Below are positions 8,404 through 16,880 of a stretch of DNA of 57,956 nucleotides, piece after piece. Source of the DNA: an uncultured Paracoccaceae bacterium (GTDB taxonomy: Bacteria; Pseudomonadota; Alphaproteobacteria; Rhodobacterales; Rhodobacteraceae); assembly GCA_938002605.1 (NCBI GenBank), contig CALLAF010000043.1:1-57956 (forward strand), written 5' to 3'. Numbering within the stretch: the stretch's first letter is position 1; each line of letters starts with the position of its first letter. The notes under the pieces were generated by a model, which searched no databases, was not told where the DNA came from, and saw only the letters and a program-made list of their open reading frames with translations. Both the position numbers and the translations under genes were made by a program.

Positions 8404-9330
8404 CTAACGCCATTCGATCGGGATCGTAAATGATGTTGCCGCCCCTGCGGGCGGTGCAGGAAACGGGGCAGAGCGACGAATGTGGTTCAAAGCGGCGCTG
8501 TCCAGGTTTGCGTCCCCAGAGCTTTGCGCGATTCCAATAGATCCAAGTTGCCCAGATGCGGCAACACGAAACTGAACAATCGCTGTCCCGCGTGCGCGTA
8601 TTCTTTCTTGTCGCGTGCGGCTGATTTTGCGCATGACGGCGTTGCCATAGTTTGCCGCTGCTTCACGAGCGGCTTGGATGGCTACTTCGTCAACTTGGTG
8701 CCCTTGACCACTTTGTTGGGATTGCTGGCTAACCTGTTGGGTTCCGGTCGCAGACCCGCGTCGGGCATCTTGGTTAGCGTTTCCTGACGCAACCGTTTGG
8801 CCCAGATCGCTTGGACGCGGGGTTGGTCGAACAGTTGCAATGCTCGCGTCATTGACTTGCACATCAGGCAGGGCCTCTAACCGATCTGGCTGCGATGCAG
8901 TGACTTCGACCGGTTCAATCGTACTCAGTGTGGTCGGAGCAGCGGCCGGGGCGACGGTGGCTGTCGATGGGGAGACAGCGGCAAGTATATCAACGGGGCC
9001 AGTCGCGAGCTCGACAGGGTCAAGGATGGGGGCGTCTGGCGTTTGTACATCGTCTGTTGCTTCGTTTACCTCTGGCTGTAGGGCTTCGGTCGGCTGGGCG
9101 GGAGCAGGGCTTTCGGTCTGCTCGGCCTCTACTGCATCGATGACCTCTGGAGTGGTTTCAGGGCTGCCTGTCACCATATCCGCGAAACTATTTCCGTATG
9201 AAACAAGTGCTGCAGGCGGGCTGGCCGCAGATAGCGTTGTATCGGGTACAGCAATGGCCTGCATTGACCCAAGGTGAACACCCACAGAGACCAATAAAAA
9301 GACCAAGGCAGAGAATCGCGACGACATCAT
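8404..9330 (-). CDS. tonB: TonB energy-transducing protein for haem uptake
   Basis: A 308-residue TonB-family protein. An N-terminal hydrophobic helix (residues about 5-27) anchors it in the inner membrane. A long Pro/Glu/Ala/Thr-rich linker (about 40-215) spans the periplasm. The C-terminal domain (about 215-308) ends with AALNHIRRSAPFPAPP and SFTIPIEWR, which match the TonB fold. It passes proton-motive energy from ExbB-ExbD to an outer-membrane receptor, presumably the one encoded at 11177. Its start overlaps the preceding exbD stop (ATGA). Together the five minus-strand genes make a dedicated TonB system rather than a housekeeping TolQRA set. It could also serve the second receptor at 16881. 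Confidence 0.88.
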   Translation of the reverse strand: MMSSRFSALVFLLVSVGVHLGSMQAIAVPDTTLSAASPPAALVSYGNSFADMVTGSPETTPEVIDAVEAEQTESPAPAQPTEALQPEVNEATDDVQTPDAPILDPVELATGPVDILAAVSPSTATVAPAAAPTTLSTIEPVEVTASQPDRLEALPDVQVNDASIATVRPTPRPSDLGQTVASGNANQDARRGSATGTQQVSQQSQQSGQGHQVDEVAIQAAREAAANYGNAVMRKISRTRQERIRARGTAIVQFRVAASGQLGSIGIAQSSGDANLDSAALNHIRRSAPFPAPPAGAATSFTIPIEWR

Positions 9331-9719
9331 TCAAGCCCCCGTTCGGTGACAAGCCAGACCGAGGTTGCGCCCGCTGCGCGCAATTCCCCGACCCGTTCCA
9401 TCAAGAGGTTCGCCGGCACAGCGCGATCCGCAACCAGCCGGATATCGCGCCCGTTTTCGCCCGCTTCAGATGCCGCAATTGCCTGCTCAACCGTCACGGC
9501 TTCACCGCGTAAGTACAGCGCCCCATCTTCGCGTAGAACTGTCGTATTGGGCGGTGCCCGCCCGTCCAGTTCATCTGTTGCAATTAGCTTAATTTCATCA
9601 TCCAGCGTCGGCGCAAGCGCACCCGCAATCATAAAGAATATGAGCATCAAAAAGACGATGTTGATCAGGGCGATTGTTGGCTCTGATTGCGCGCGACGGG
9701 GCTTGGCTGATAGGGGCAT
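9327..9719 (-). CDS. exbD: ExbD/TolR-family protein (second copy)
   Basis: A 130-residue ExbD-type protein with a short cytoplasmic N-terminus, one membrane helix (about residues 16-37, TIALINIVFLMLIFFMIAG) and a periplasmic domain. The usual membrane Asp of ExbD is not obvious: this copy shows ALINIVFLML where family members have LIDVxF. The neighbouring exbD copy has SLIDVIFLLL with the Asp intact. That difference suggests the two copies form a heteromer in which only one carries the proton-binding residue. It overlaps tonB by four bases and starts three bases after the other exbD stop. Family membership is firm; the loss of the Asp is seen in the translation. Confidence 0.87.
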   Translation of the reverse strand: MPLSAKPRRAQSEPTIALINIVFLMLIFFMIAGALAPTLDDEIKLIATDELDGRAPPNTTVLREDGALYLRGEAVTVEQAIAASEAGENGRDIRLVADRAVPANLLMERVGELRAAGATSVWLVTERGLE

Positions 9720-9722
9720 CAG

Positions 9723-10109
9723 TTACTCCAATACAACAACGGTCAGGTCGGGATACGCCGCCAAAACGACAAGCAGATCAACAAGCCGTTGGGACGTGAC
9801 GGTATCATCTGGTGCGACCAAAAGCTGTTGTCCTTCCTTGATTTCCATTTGAGAAATCTCTGCGCTTAGTGCGTTAATCGCATAGGATTGACCATTCAAT
9901 TCAACCTGCTCTTCGAAAAGGCGCATAAACAGTGGCGGGGTTTCTGCCGACGCTGCACCCTGACCCGCAGATGCGCCTGTCAGGGGAATTTCAGCAAACC
10001 GTGTAAAGGTTGAGCTGAGCATGAAAAACAACAGCAACAAAAAGATCACGTCGATCAGTGACGTCATCGAGATGTGTTTTCGACGTGCTTTTGTACCGCT
10101 GATTGCCAT
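9723..10109 (-). CDS. exbD: ExbD/TolR-family protein (first copy)
   Basis: A 128-residue ExbD-type protein. Its membrane helix (about residues 17-37) contains SLIDVIFLLLLFFML, in which the Asp is the residue that takes part in proton flow in ExbD and TolR. The rest is a small periplasmic domain. With the ExbB protein encoded upstream and the second ExbD copy it should form the inner-membrane motor that energises TonB. It lies six bases after the exbB stop. Paired exbD genes are common in proteobacterial haem and siderophore operons. Confidence is high in the family and moderate in the haem assignment, which rests on the neighbours. Confidence 0.88.
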   Translation of the reverse strand: MAISGTKARRKHISMTSLIDVIFLLLLFFMLSSTFTRFAEIPLTGASAGQGAASAETPPLFMRLFEEQVELNGQSYAINALSAEISQMEIKEGQQLLVAPDDTVTSQRLVDLLVVLAAYPDLTVVVLE

Positions 10110-10115
10110 GATAAT

Positions 10116-10730
10116 TTACGCGGAACGTGCTGCAAATTTTGATTCAATCGCGCTTTCTGCAAGCACCCGCTCACGTGCAACGCGGCTGTCAAAAAATGTC
10201 AGTACAAGCGACGTTGGCATGGCGACAGCAAGACCCGCTGCTGTGGTAAGAAGCGCGACCCAGATACCACCGGCAAGCAAAGAGGGGTCGACCGAATTGC
10301 CAGCTTCTTGCAGGGCCTGAAATGCGCTGATCATACCCAAAACTGTTCCGAACAAGCCCAAAAGCGGGGCGATTTGTGCGATACTATCCAGAATACGAAA
10401 ACCAGATTCAAGCCGCGCCAAATGAGCGCTTGCCTTAGCTTCGATGCGGGTTTTTGGCCCGTTGACCTGCCGCGTTTTCAGAACATCCGCCAATGCGTTT
10501 TTGCTTTTCGATAGGGCCTGCGCGGCGTTGTCTTCGTCGCCCGCATCCCATGCAATAATGGCCTGGGAAATCTGTGTATTCCACCCAACACCTAAGCGTG
10601 AAAATTGCCAAAATTTCCACAAAATGACTGCCAACGACAGCACGGATAGAACCATCATCAAGACGACAACGGGCCCACCCAATTCGTAGATTGCAGTGAT
10701 TTGGGCCTTCACAAGTTCCACAATATTCAA
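10116..10730 (-). CDS. exbB: ExbB/TolQ/MotA-family proton channel protein
   Basis: A 204-residue membrane protein with three hydrophobic segments (about residues 16-38, 123-143 and 160-182). The stretch IAQIAPLLGLFGTVLGMISAF is the signature of the ExbB/TolQ/MotA family, and WVALLTTAAGLAVAMP follows it as in ExbB. It forms the pentameric channel around the ExbD helices and drives TonB. The start overlaps the stop of the preceding secreted protein (ATGA), showing tight coupling in the operon receptor, secreted protein, exbB, exbD, exbD, tonB. Confidence 0.9.
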   Translation of the reverse strand: MNIVELVKAQITAIYELGGPVVVLMMVLSVLSLAVILWKFWQFSRLGVGWNTQISQAIIAWDAGDEDNAAQALSKSKNALADVLKTRQVNGPKTRIEAKASAHLARLESGFRILDSIAQIAPLLGLFGTVLGMISAFQALQEAGNSVDPSLLAGGIWVALLTTAAGLAVAMPTSLVLTFFDSRVARERVLAESAIESKFAARSA

Positions 10731-11176
10731 CCTAGAATCTCCACATCAATACGGGACGAAAACTGCAGTGCCTGTGTGCAGGTTTGTGCATCGAGTGCGT
10801 TGCCAGAGCATTCCGCAACCCCGTTGATCAGGACCTGCCCAAGATCGTCACAGGCCAAAGCTGGCACATTGAATTGACGCACGCGTGGCGTGCCAGAAGG
10901 AACATCCCGCATATCAAAAAGGGTCAGCCGGTTCACCGCCCCGTCTTTGGTCAGTAACACCGTTTCGAACACCAGCGTTGCGATGTCCGTCTCCAGCGTA
11001 TTGCGCAGCATAAAGGTTAGCTGACACGCGCCTTCGTGTTGCTGGATTTGGTTCATTTCAACAGAAATTGAGGGGGCTGCTTGGGCAGCCCCCTCTTGTC
11101 CAAGGACCATATCTGGCGTCACCACGAGGAAAGCAGCAGCCAAAGCAGGTCCAAGATTGGAAAGTTTTGTATTCAT
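10727..11176 (-). CDS. secreted protein of the haem-TonB operon, unknown function
   Basis: A 149-residue protein with a signal peptide (residues about 1-26, cut near VLGQ). The mature part is mostly predicted beta structure and has four cysteines (GACQ, LACD, AECS, QTCT), an even number that suits two disulfides in the periplasm. There is no haem or metal motif that I recognise. It sits directly between the receptor stop (11177) and exbB (overlap of four bases), so it is translated with the uptake machinery. A periplasmic helper of the receptor or of the ExbB-ExbD-TonB complex is likely. The function is unassigned. Confidence 0.75.
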   Translation of the reverse strand: MNTKLSNLGPALAAAFLVVTPDMVLGQEGAAQAAPSISVEMNQIQQHEGACQLTFMLRNTLETDIATLVFETVLLTKDGAVNRLTLFDMRDVPSGTPRVRQFNVPALACDDLGQVLINGVAECSGNALDAQTCTQALQFSSRIDVEILG

Positions 11177-13234
11177 CTAAAACTCAAATGTACGGGCCAA
11201 GCTAATTTCATATGACCGGCCTTCGCCCGGATCTCCGGCCAGTGAATTTTCGTATTGGGTGTCGAGAACATTGTTGACGCGCAGGCCAGCTTTGATGCCT
11301 TGCAGGGCACCTTGTTGGGGTGTCCAATCAACGAAAAGATCGTGGACGACGTAGCTGGCATAGTCTTCCTGCACGTACATTCCTGCCCGGCTGTCATAGA
11401 CGGTATAGCTGATCTCGTCGTAGAACCCACCCTGCCAGCCGTATTCGAGACCGCGATTTTGGTCTCGACCACCGATTGTTAGGTTGAGATTGCGCGCTGG
11501 AATAGAAGTAAGTGTGTACCCAGTTGAGAGGTCTTCGCCGCGCACGTCTGAATATGCTGCGCGCATGAACATCTTATCAGATTCGAAGGCGGCCTCGAGT
11601 TCGAGACCGTAAATCTTTGCTTCATCAATGTTTACGTAATAGGTCGTGCTATCGTCGTCGCTGTCGATCATATCTTCAATTTCTGAATAGAAGAACGTGG
11701 CTTTTACATCCATTGCATTCGCACCGCCGAACAGATCACGATACGAAGCGCTGACGCCGAATTCCGCGCTGTTTGCAGTTTCAGAGGTCAGGTCGAGGCT
11801 ATAGGTTAGATCGTCACTGTATGAGAAAATCTCGTCGATGGTGGGCGCGCGCTCGGTGTGCGCAAGGGACCCAAAGACCGCATAAGTGTCGTTGATTTCA
11901 TAGTGCGCTGCCAGTTTAGGAGAGACAGCAACCTCGTCCGCGTCGATAGACCCCAAATCGCTAGAGGCTTCGAGCGCAATGAAATCTGCGCGAATTCCGG
12001 GGATGATTGTCAGGCGATCATTGAAGATGAATTCACCTTGGGCGTAGACTCCAATCTTATCGTCCGTGCCTTCTGGATGATAGCCCAGATCGCCTGCAAC
12101 AGTTGTTGCAACACGTTCAAGATGCGATAACTGCACGCCTGTCGTGATATATGCGTCGTAATTTGCGCCACCAAGTGTTGCTGTATTTTCGACTTTTAAA
12201 CTTGTTGTTTCGTAGCCGTATTCTGAATCACAGAACAATGATGCAGTGACGCAAGGTCCGTAAGGTTCGGATGAATCCGATTGCTCAACTTGCGTGCTCG
12301 CATAGCTTAATACGACGTCTAGATCGATAAGGTCATTCCCCAAGACAGGGTTTTCATACCGAATGGCAAGCGTATCATCGATGATTTCGCGATCGACAGT
12401 CCCAAACCCTGAGGTGTTGGTTTGCGCGTATTCCGTATCATCAAGATCGCTATCCCAACGGGTGTATGACATCGTCAACGCCTGCGCGCCATCGTCACCA
12501 AATGTCAGACGTGATTTTACCAGACCTGATACTGAATCGAACTCTGATCCCAAATACTCGTTCCCATCGCCATCCGAATAGTTCCCTGCGGTGCGGTAGT
12601 TCAGAGCAAATAGCGTTTCAAAGTTTTCGGTGAACCGTTTTGCGAAAATGGCAGAGGCCATCATTTCTTCAGCGTTACTGCTGTATGAAAGTTGTGTTCG
12701 CAGCGCTTGGTCGGTGTTCTCCAAGAAATCTGACGCGTCTTTTGTCTCAAAATTGATGACGCCACCCAAGACGCCCGAACCGTACAGGGTTGAAGACGCT
12801 GGCCCGCGAAGAACTTCGACCTGACGGTAAAGTGCGGGATCAGAAAAGAATGACCCTAGGCGGTATTGCTCGTAGAATTTTGTTGCGCCGTCGACTGTTG
12901 TGATGATGCGCGATTCATCAGAGGATGCCAATTCGCCGATTCCGCGGATGTTGAAAGATTGGCCCGCGACCCGGCCCGACCCAATCGCCTGCACACCTGG
13001 CACAAGATCAAAAAGTTCACCAACTGTGGTTGCTTGTTCGCGGTCAATTTCTTCTTGCGTGACGACCGTAACAGCTTGCGGCGTATCGATGGCGACACCA
13101 TCGACCAAACCCGCACCCAAAACAATCGTGCTTAGCGCGGTTACGTTTTCGTCTGACGTTGTTTGGGCCATTGTCGGATGTGCAAAAGAGGATAAAATTG
13201 TAGCACCCAAAAGGGCGCGCGTAGAGAGCGTCAT
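11177..13234 (-). CDS. hmuR: TonB-dependent outer-membrane receptor, probably haem (HmuR type)
   Basis: A 685-residue receptor. It has a signal peptide (1-23), a TonB-box region near TALSTIVLGAG, a plug domain of about 130 residues with GELFDLVPGVQ, FNIRGIG and EVLRGPASSTLYGSG, and then a beta barrel ending in RTFEF with the terminal aromatic residue expected for outer-membrane insertion. The segment AHTERAPTIDEIF resembles the FRAP box of haem receptors. It heads the minus-strand operon and is divergent from hmuS, and the two share a 210-base control region. Both facts favour haem or a haem protein as substrate. The receptor family is certain; the exact ligand is inferred. Confidence 0.85.
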   Translation of the reverse strand: MTLSTRALLGATILSSFAHPTMAQTTSDENVTALSTIVLGAGLVDGVAIDTPQAVTVVTQEEIDREQATTVGELFDLVPGVQAIGSGRVAGQSFNIRGIGELASSDESRIITTVDGATKFYEQYRLGSFFSDPALYRQVEVLRGPASSTLYGSGVLGGVINFETKDASDFLENTDQALRTQLSYSSNAEEMMASAIFAKRFTENFETLFALNYRTAGNYSDGDGNEYLGSEFDSVSGLVKSRLTFGDDGAQALTMSYTRWDSDLDDTEYAQTNTSGFGTVDREIIDDTLAIRYENPVLGNDLIDLDVVLSYASTQVEQSDSSEPYGPCVTASLFCDSEYGYETTSLKVENTATLGGANYDAYITTGVQLSHLERVATTVAGDLGYHPEGTDDKIGVYAQGEFIFNDRLTIIPGIRADFIALEASSDLGSIDADEVAVSPKLAAHYEINDTYAVFGSLAHTERAPTIDEIFSYSDDLTYSLDLTSETANSAEFGVSASYRDLFGGANAMDVKATFFYSEIEDMIDSDDDSTTYYVNIDEAKIYGLELEAAFESDKMFMRAAYSDVRGEDLSTGYTLTSIPARNLNLTIGGRDQNRGLEYGWQGGFYDEISYTVYDSRAGMYVQEDYASYVVHDLFVDWTPQQGALQGIKAGLRVNNVLDTQYENSLAGDPGEGRSYEISLARTFEF

Positions 13235-13338
13235 GTTTGTTTCCCGATCAACAAAGTTGCAATTTTTCAGTTGCTGGCCGAGGAAATTTCGAAGGCTTGC
13301 TAGAAAGTGTTGTATTCACTTGCCGCTTCTATTTAATC

Positions 13339-13353
13339 TGATAAAAACAGTCA
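13339..13353. promoter_or_regulatory. candidate iron-responsive site (TGA-N9-TCA)
   Basis: The 15-base sequence fits TGA-N9-TCA, the pattern described for RirA/Iron-Rhodo-box sites of alphaproteobacteria. It lies in the shared control region between the receptor (start 13234) and hmuS (start 13445). A second inverted repeat, GTGCG (13361-13365) with CGCAC (13378-13382) around an A/T-rich centre, is close by. A six-base pattern of this kind arises by chance fairly often, so this is tentative. Confidence 0.3.
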
Positions 13354-13444
13354 AGTAACAGTGCGCGCAATTATTTTCGCACACCTGCCAGCCGTGATCG
13401 CCAGCAAACCCCTTTATAATTCCGCTCTACAAAGGACGTGTCCT

Positions 13445-14458
13445 ATGAACATGGCTATGCAAATGTCGCCCGATGCGATTCGATCTCATCTTGCTGAACA
13501 CCCCCAAAAACGCGCGCGCGATATTTCAAATATGCTTGGGATAGGTGAAGCTGCATTGCTGGCTGCCAAAGGCGCAATACCAATCTCTGCGAATTTGGAC
13601 GAGGTCATGCCAGCGCTTAACACTGTTGGGGCAGTCATGGCGTTAACGCGGAATGCCAGCGCAGTGCATGAAAAGACAGGTATCTATGAAAATTATCGCG
13701 GCGGGCCGCATGCGTCGATGGTGATCAATGACGATATTGATATGCGCATGTTTGGGCGTCATTGGTTCCACGGGTTTGCCGAAACGACAGAAACCGAATC
13801 TGGTGTACGCCGGTCCTTGCAGTTCTTTGATGCGGCAGGCGATGCAGTTCACAAGGTTTATGCACGTGAAGGCACAGATCTGGCAGCGTGGGACACGTTG
13901 GTTAAGAACCTGACCAAGGGCGACCCAGTCGAAACACTTGACCTACAGGCACGCGCACCTGTCGAAGCCGCTAAAATCAACCAGTCCAAGGCGGAAGCGC
14001 TGAGAACTGAGTGGGCAAAACTAACGGATACGCACCAGTTTTTGCGGCTTGTTTCAAAGATGGGAATGAACCGGCTTGGCGCTTACCGCGTTGCTGGTGC
14101 ACCTTTTGTAACCCCGCTTGCGCCTTGGGCATTGAATGATGCGATTGTCGCATTGGGCGATAGCGACACAGAGATCATGCTGTTTGTCGGCAACCAAGGT
14201 TGCATTCAGATCCACACAGGGCCGATCAACACGGTGAAGCCGATGGGCCCGTGGCAAAACATCTTGGATCCTGGTTTTAATTTGCACCTGCGCACGGATC
14301 ACGTTGCCGAACTTTGGGCGCATCCCGCGATTTCCACCACGCCCGCCGCGCAAACCCAATCAATTGTGCGGATTGATGGGCTACTGTTGTTGGGGTTTGG
14401 GCCGCGCACCCCCGAAGCAGCGATCTTGCTTCATGATGAAATTTACGGTGCCAACTAA
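13445..14458 (+). CDS. hmuS: haemin-degrading factor HmuS
   Basis: A 337-residue protein made of two similar halves, as is normal for HmuS/ChuS. The first half has segments such as MALTRNASAVHEKTGIYENY and DIDMRMFGRHW; the second repeats the theme with IMLFVGNQGCIQIHTGPI and HLRTDHVAELW. The conserved histidine of RTDHVAEL is a likely haem ligand. The protein binds haem delivered to the cytoplasm and either breaks it down or carries it. I start at 13445 (MNMAMQMSP), preceded by AAAGGA; the longer frame from 13361 adds an unlikely extension. The next gene, hmuU, begins three bases after this stop, so there is no room for hmuT. Confidence 0.88.
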   Translation: MNMAMQMSPDAIRSHLAEHPQKRARDISNMLGIGEAALLAAKGAIPISANLDEVMPALNTVGAVMALTRNASAVHEKTGIYENYRGGPHASMVINDDIDMRMFGRHWFHGFAETTETESGVRRSLQFFDAAGDAVHKVYAREGTDLAAWDTLVKNLTKGDPVETLDLQARAPVEAAKINQSKAEALRTEWAKLTDTHQFLRLVSKMGMNRLGAYRVAGAPFVTPLAPWALNDAIVALGDSDTEIMLFVGNQGCIQIHTGPINTVKPMGPWQNILDPGFNLHLRTDHVAELWAHPAISTTPAAQTQSIVRIDGLLLLGFGPRTPEAAILLHDEIYGAN

Positions 14459-14461
14459 GTC

Positions 14462-15553
14462 ATGGTTGCCATCGACGTGAATTCAGAATCCGCGCGGTCA
14501 CACGCGCGACGCCAAGCCGGTGATCGCCGGTCGCGCGCAATTACTGTCATATGGTTATCTGCGGCTGCGCTGTGTTTCATGATGATCGCAAGCCTGACGT
14601 TCGGTGCTTCGGGCACATCGTTATTCAAGGCCTTAGTGTCATGGGCATCTGGCGAAAGCATCAGTGCGCGCGATCAGATTATTTTGTTTGATATCCGTGC
14701 ACCGCGCACTGTCTTAGGTGCGTTAGTAGGGGCGTCTTTGGCGGTGTCCGGCGCCGTGATGCAAGGGCTGCTTCGCAATCCGCTTGCAGATCCAAGGCTG
14801 GTCGGTGTTAGCGCGGGGGCGAGCTTGGGCGCCATTCTTGCAATTGTACTGGGCGGCCTTTTGCCTCCGGCGCTCGCTGCGATGACAGGCAATTACACGG
14901 TGTCAATTTCTGCCTTTATCGGTGCTTGGCTGACCACAATTCTATTGTACCGGGTCGCAACTTCGGGCGGTCGCACGTCGGTTGCGGTGATGCTCTTGGC
15001 TGGTATTGCTACGGGAGCGTTAACCGGTGCCATTTCTGGTATGATGATCTATCTCGCAGACGATCAACAGCTGCGCGATCTTACGTTTTGGGGGCTGGGA
15101 TCACTGGCAGGGGCAACGTGGAACAAGCTTTTGATCGCTGGGCCGCTGATTGTGTTATCAATGACGGCATTGCCATTTTTGACACGTGGGCTTGATGCGT
15201 TGACCTTGGGCGAAGCCACTGCCGGGCATCTGGGCATTCCGGTGCAGCGGATGAAAAACACCGCGATCCTGACCGTCGCGGGTGCGACTGGCGCAGCGGT
15301 CGCCGTATCAGGAGGGATCGGCTTTGTCGGGATTGTTGTGCCGCATCTTTTGCGGCTGTTGATCGGGCCAAGCCATAGATACCTGCTGCCAGCTTCAGCC
15401 TTTCTTGGGGGTGCGTTGCTTCTTGGGGCAGACATTATCTCGCGCACCATTGTCGCGCCAAGCGAGCTGCCAATCGGGATTGTAACAGCAACGATCGGTG
15501 GGCCGTTCTTTTTGTTCATCCTGCTTCGCAACCGCAGCATTTTGGATATGTAA
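14462..15553 (+). CDS. hmuU: haem ABC transporter permease HmuU
   Basis: A 363-residue FecCD-family permease with about ten membrane helices. It shows FDIRAPRTVLGALVGASLA, QGLLRNPLADPRLVG and FVGIVVPHLLRLLIG, matching the family and mirroring the cobalamin-type permease at 4836. The N-terminal ~35 residues are charged and cytoplasmic. It moves haem from the periplasm inward with HmuV. It lies between hmuS and hmuV, three bases from each. Position in the hmu operon is the reason for calling haem rather than a siderophore. The periplasmic binding protein it needs is not encoded here. Confidence 0.88.
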   Translation: MVAIDVNSESARSHARRQAGDRRSRAITVIWLSAAALCFMMIASLTFGASGTSLFKALVSWASGESISARDQIILFDIRAPRTVLGALVGASLAVSGAVMQGLLRNPLADPRLVGVSAGASLGAILAIVLGGLLPPALAAMTGNYTVSISAFIGAWLTTILLYRVATSGGRTSVAVMLLAGIATGALTGAISGMMIYLADDQQLRDLTFWGLGSLAGATWNKLLIAGPLIVLSMTALPFLTRGLDALTLGEATAGHLGIPVQRMKNTAILTVAGATGAAVAVSGGIGFVGIVVPHLLRLLIGPSHRYLLPASAFLGGALLLGADIISRTIVAPSELPIGIVTATIGGPFFLFILLRNRSILDM

Positions 15554-15555
15554 CA

Positions 15556-16344
15556 ATGTTAAACGCGACGAATATTCATGTCGAAATGGGCAAAACGCCC
15601 ATTCTTAACGGCGTTAACTTTAACGCAGCCGTAGGGCAGGTGACGGCGATTGTTGGGCCAAACGGGTCGGGCAAAACGACCTTACTTAAGGCGATGACCA
15701 GAGAGTTAAGCTATGAGGGCCAAGTCAGCATTGACGGCCAAGACGTTGCCAGCATACCTGCGCAGGTGCTTGCCGCCCGCCGCGCTGTACTATCGCAATC
15801 GGCGGGTCTTGCGTTTCCGTTTACCGTGCTTGAGGTCGTGCGCCTTGGACTGCTGGCAGGGCTGGATGCAGCCGATGAAACATTGCCCAACCGCGCGTTA
15901 GACTATGTGGGATTGTCGGGTTTTGAAGGGCGGTTTTATCACGCCTTGTCAGGGGGCGAACAACAACGTTGCCAGTTGGCGCGGGTATTGGTGCAAGTCT
16001 GGGAACCCGTTCGCGACGGGACGGCATCTTGGTTGTTTCTAGATGAACCGGTATCGGCGCTTGATATTGGGCATCAGTTAGACGTGATGACCATTGCCCG
16101 TAAATTCGCGGATGCCGGCGGCAGTGTGGTTGTCGTCATGCATGATCTGAACCTGACCGCCATGTTCGCAGATAGCGTGCTGCTGATGAAAGACGGCAAG
16201 GCGCTTGTCCAAGGCGACCCCGCAACAGTCTTAAACGCGGATCACCTGTCGTATGCCTATAACTGCAACGTCAGGGTCAATATTGCGCCGCAGGCAACTG
16301 ACAAAATACCGTTTGTGTTGCCGCAAATGGCATCGCAGAAATAG
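15556..16344 (+). CDS. hmuV: haem ABC transporter ATPase HmuV
   Basis: A 262-residue ATPase. Motifs are Walker A GPNGSGKTTLL, signature LSGGEQQRCQLARVL, Walker B WLFLDEPVSALD and the switch region VVMHDLNLTAMF. The insert between signature and Walker B (VQVWEPVRDGTASW) is typical of HmuV-type subunits. The start codon lies three bases after the hmuU stop, and the gene ends the plus-strand operon, facing hemP 17 bases away on the other strand. It provides energy for haem import. Confidence 0.9.
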   Translation: MLNATNIHVEMGKTPILNGVNFNAAVGQVTAIVGPNGSGKTTLLKAMTRELSYEGQVSIDGQDVASIPAQVLAARRAVLSQSAGLAFPFTVLEVVRLGLLAGLDAADETLPNRALDYVGLSGFEGRFYHALSGGEQQRCQLARVLVQVWEPVRDGTASWLFLDEPVSALDIGHQLDVMTIARKFADAGGSVVVVMHDLNLTAMFADSVLLMKDGKALVQGDPATVLNADHLSYAYNCNVRVNIAPQATDKIPFVLPQMASQK

Positions 16345-16361
16345 GTTTCCAAAATCGGCGG

Positions 16362-16517
16362 CTATTTCGTTAAGATCAATTTGCCAGCGCGGGTAATCCG
16401 CAAGGTATAAACCTGCGTGTCCAGCACAATCTGCGCCAGCTCGCCACCTGCGGTCAGTTCGCGGGCGGCGTAGGTTGGTAGCGATTTCAAATCCGTGGGT
16501 GTAACCGGCGCGTTCAT
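16362..16517 (-). CDS. hemP: haemin uptake protein HemP
   Basis: A 51-residue protein with the HemP core: ARELTAGGELAQIVLDTQVY, then LRITRAGKLILTK at the C-terminus. Small HemP/HmuP proteins accompany haem-uptake operons and in several bacteria are needed for receptor expression; a regulatory role is the common view. I start at 16517, where the ATG overlaps the TGA of the upstream small gene (ATGA), rather than at 16559 as a longer reading would allow. It converges with hmuV. The family call is firm because of the conserved C-terminal block. Confidence 0.9.
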   Translation of the reverse strand: MNAPVTPTDLKSLPTYAARELTAGGELAQIVLDTQVYTLRITRAGKLILTK

Positions 16518-16681
16518 TTGCTGGGTTCTTTGCATCGTTTTGCGTGATCCAAGATCCATTCAATGGGCATTCCATCGGCGACATATGCCGCGTCTAGAAT
16601 TTCAAATGTATTGACCCGCTGCCGCAATACCTGGGGATAGGGGCCCGTTGTGATATCTGTATCAGGTCTACTTTTTTGCAT
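16514..16681 (-). CDS. 55-residue protein coupled to hemP, unknown function
   Basis: This small gene starts at 16681 (MQKSRPDTDI), with a purine-rich GGGGCGACAGG just upstream, and its stop overlaps the hemP start in an ATGA arrangement. That coupling is the main reason to believe it is real. The protein is polar, with a helix-forming second half (TFEILDAAYVADGMPIEWIL) and one Cys near the end. It has no signal peptide or membrane helix. I do not recognise a family. As part of a two-gene unit with hemP it may take part in sensing or controlling haem uptake, but that is inference. Confidence 0.6.
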   Translation of the reverse strand: MQKSRPDTDITTGPYPQVLRQRVNTFEILDAAYVADGMPIEWILDHAKRCKEPSK

Positions 16682-16836
16682 CCTGTCGCCCCTGCGATGG
16701 GTGTGTCTGTCTTTGGTGCTGACTGTCAATGCAGCAGACTCGGTTATATTCTTAGTGAAATTGTCGGAATTGTCAATCCAGGCTAAGGACACACTGGATA
16801 ATGCTGGGTTGTCGATGTGTTTCCGGCACGCAGTGT

Positions 16837-16869
16837 GCCCTTCTCGCAGCATTTTGATGCGAGAAGGGC
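16837..16869 (-). terminator. strong hairpin after the RiPP-cluster receptor gene
   Basis: A perfect 12-base-pair stem (GCCCTTCTCGCA with TGCGAGAAGGGC) and a nine-base loop begins 12 bases beyond the receptor stop codon at 16881. No clear U-tract follows on the minus strand, so it may terminate weakly or protect the 3' end of the mRNA. It marks the end of the cluster and separates it from the hemP unit. Confidence 0.55.
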
Positions 16870-16880
16870 GTTCGTTTGGT

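Noticed and set aside
8162-8429. Several frames across the cobalamin riboswitch
   Set aside because: They overlap a complete structured RNA element and have no family resemblance.
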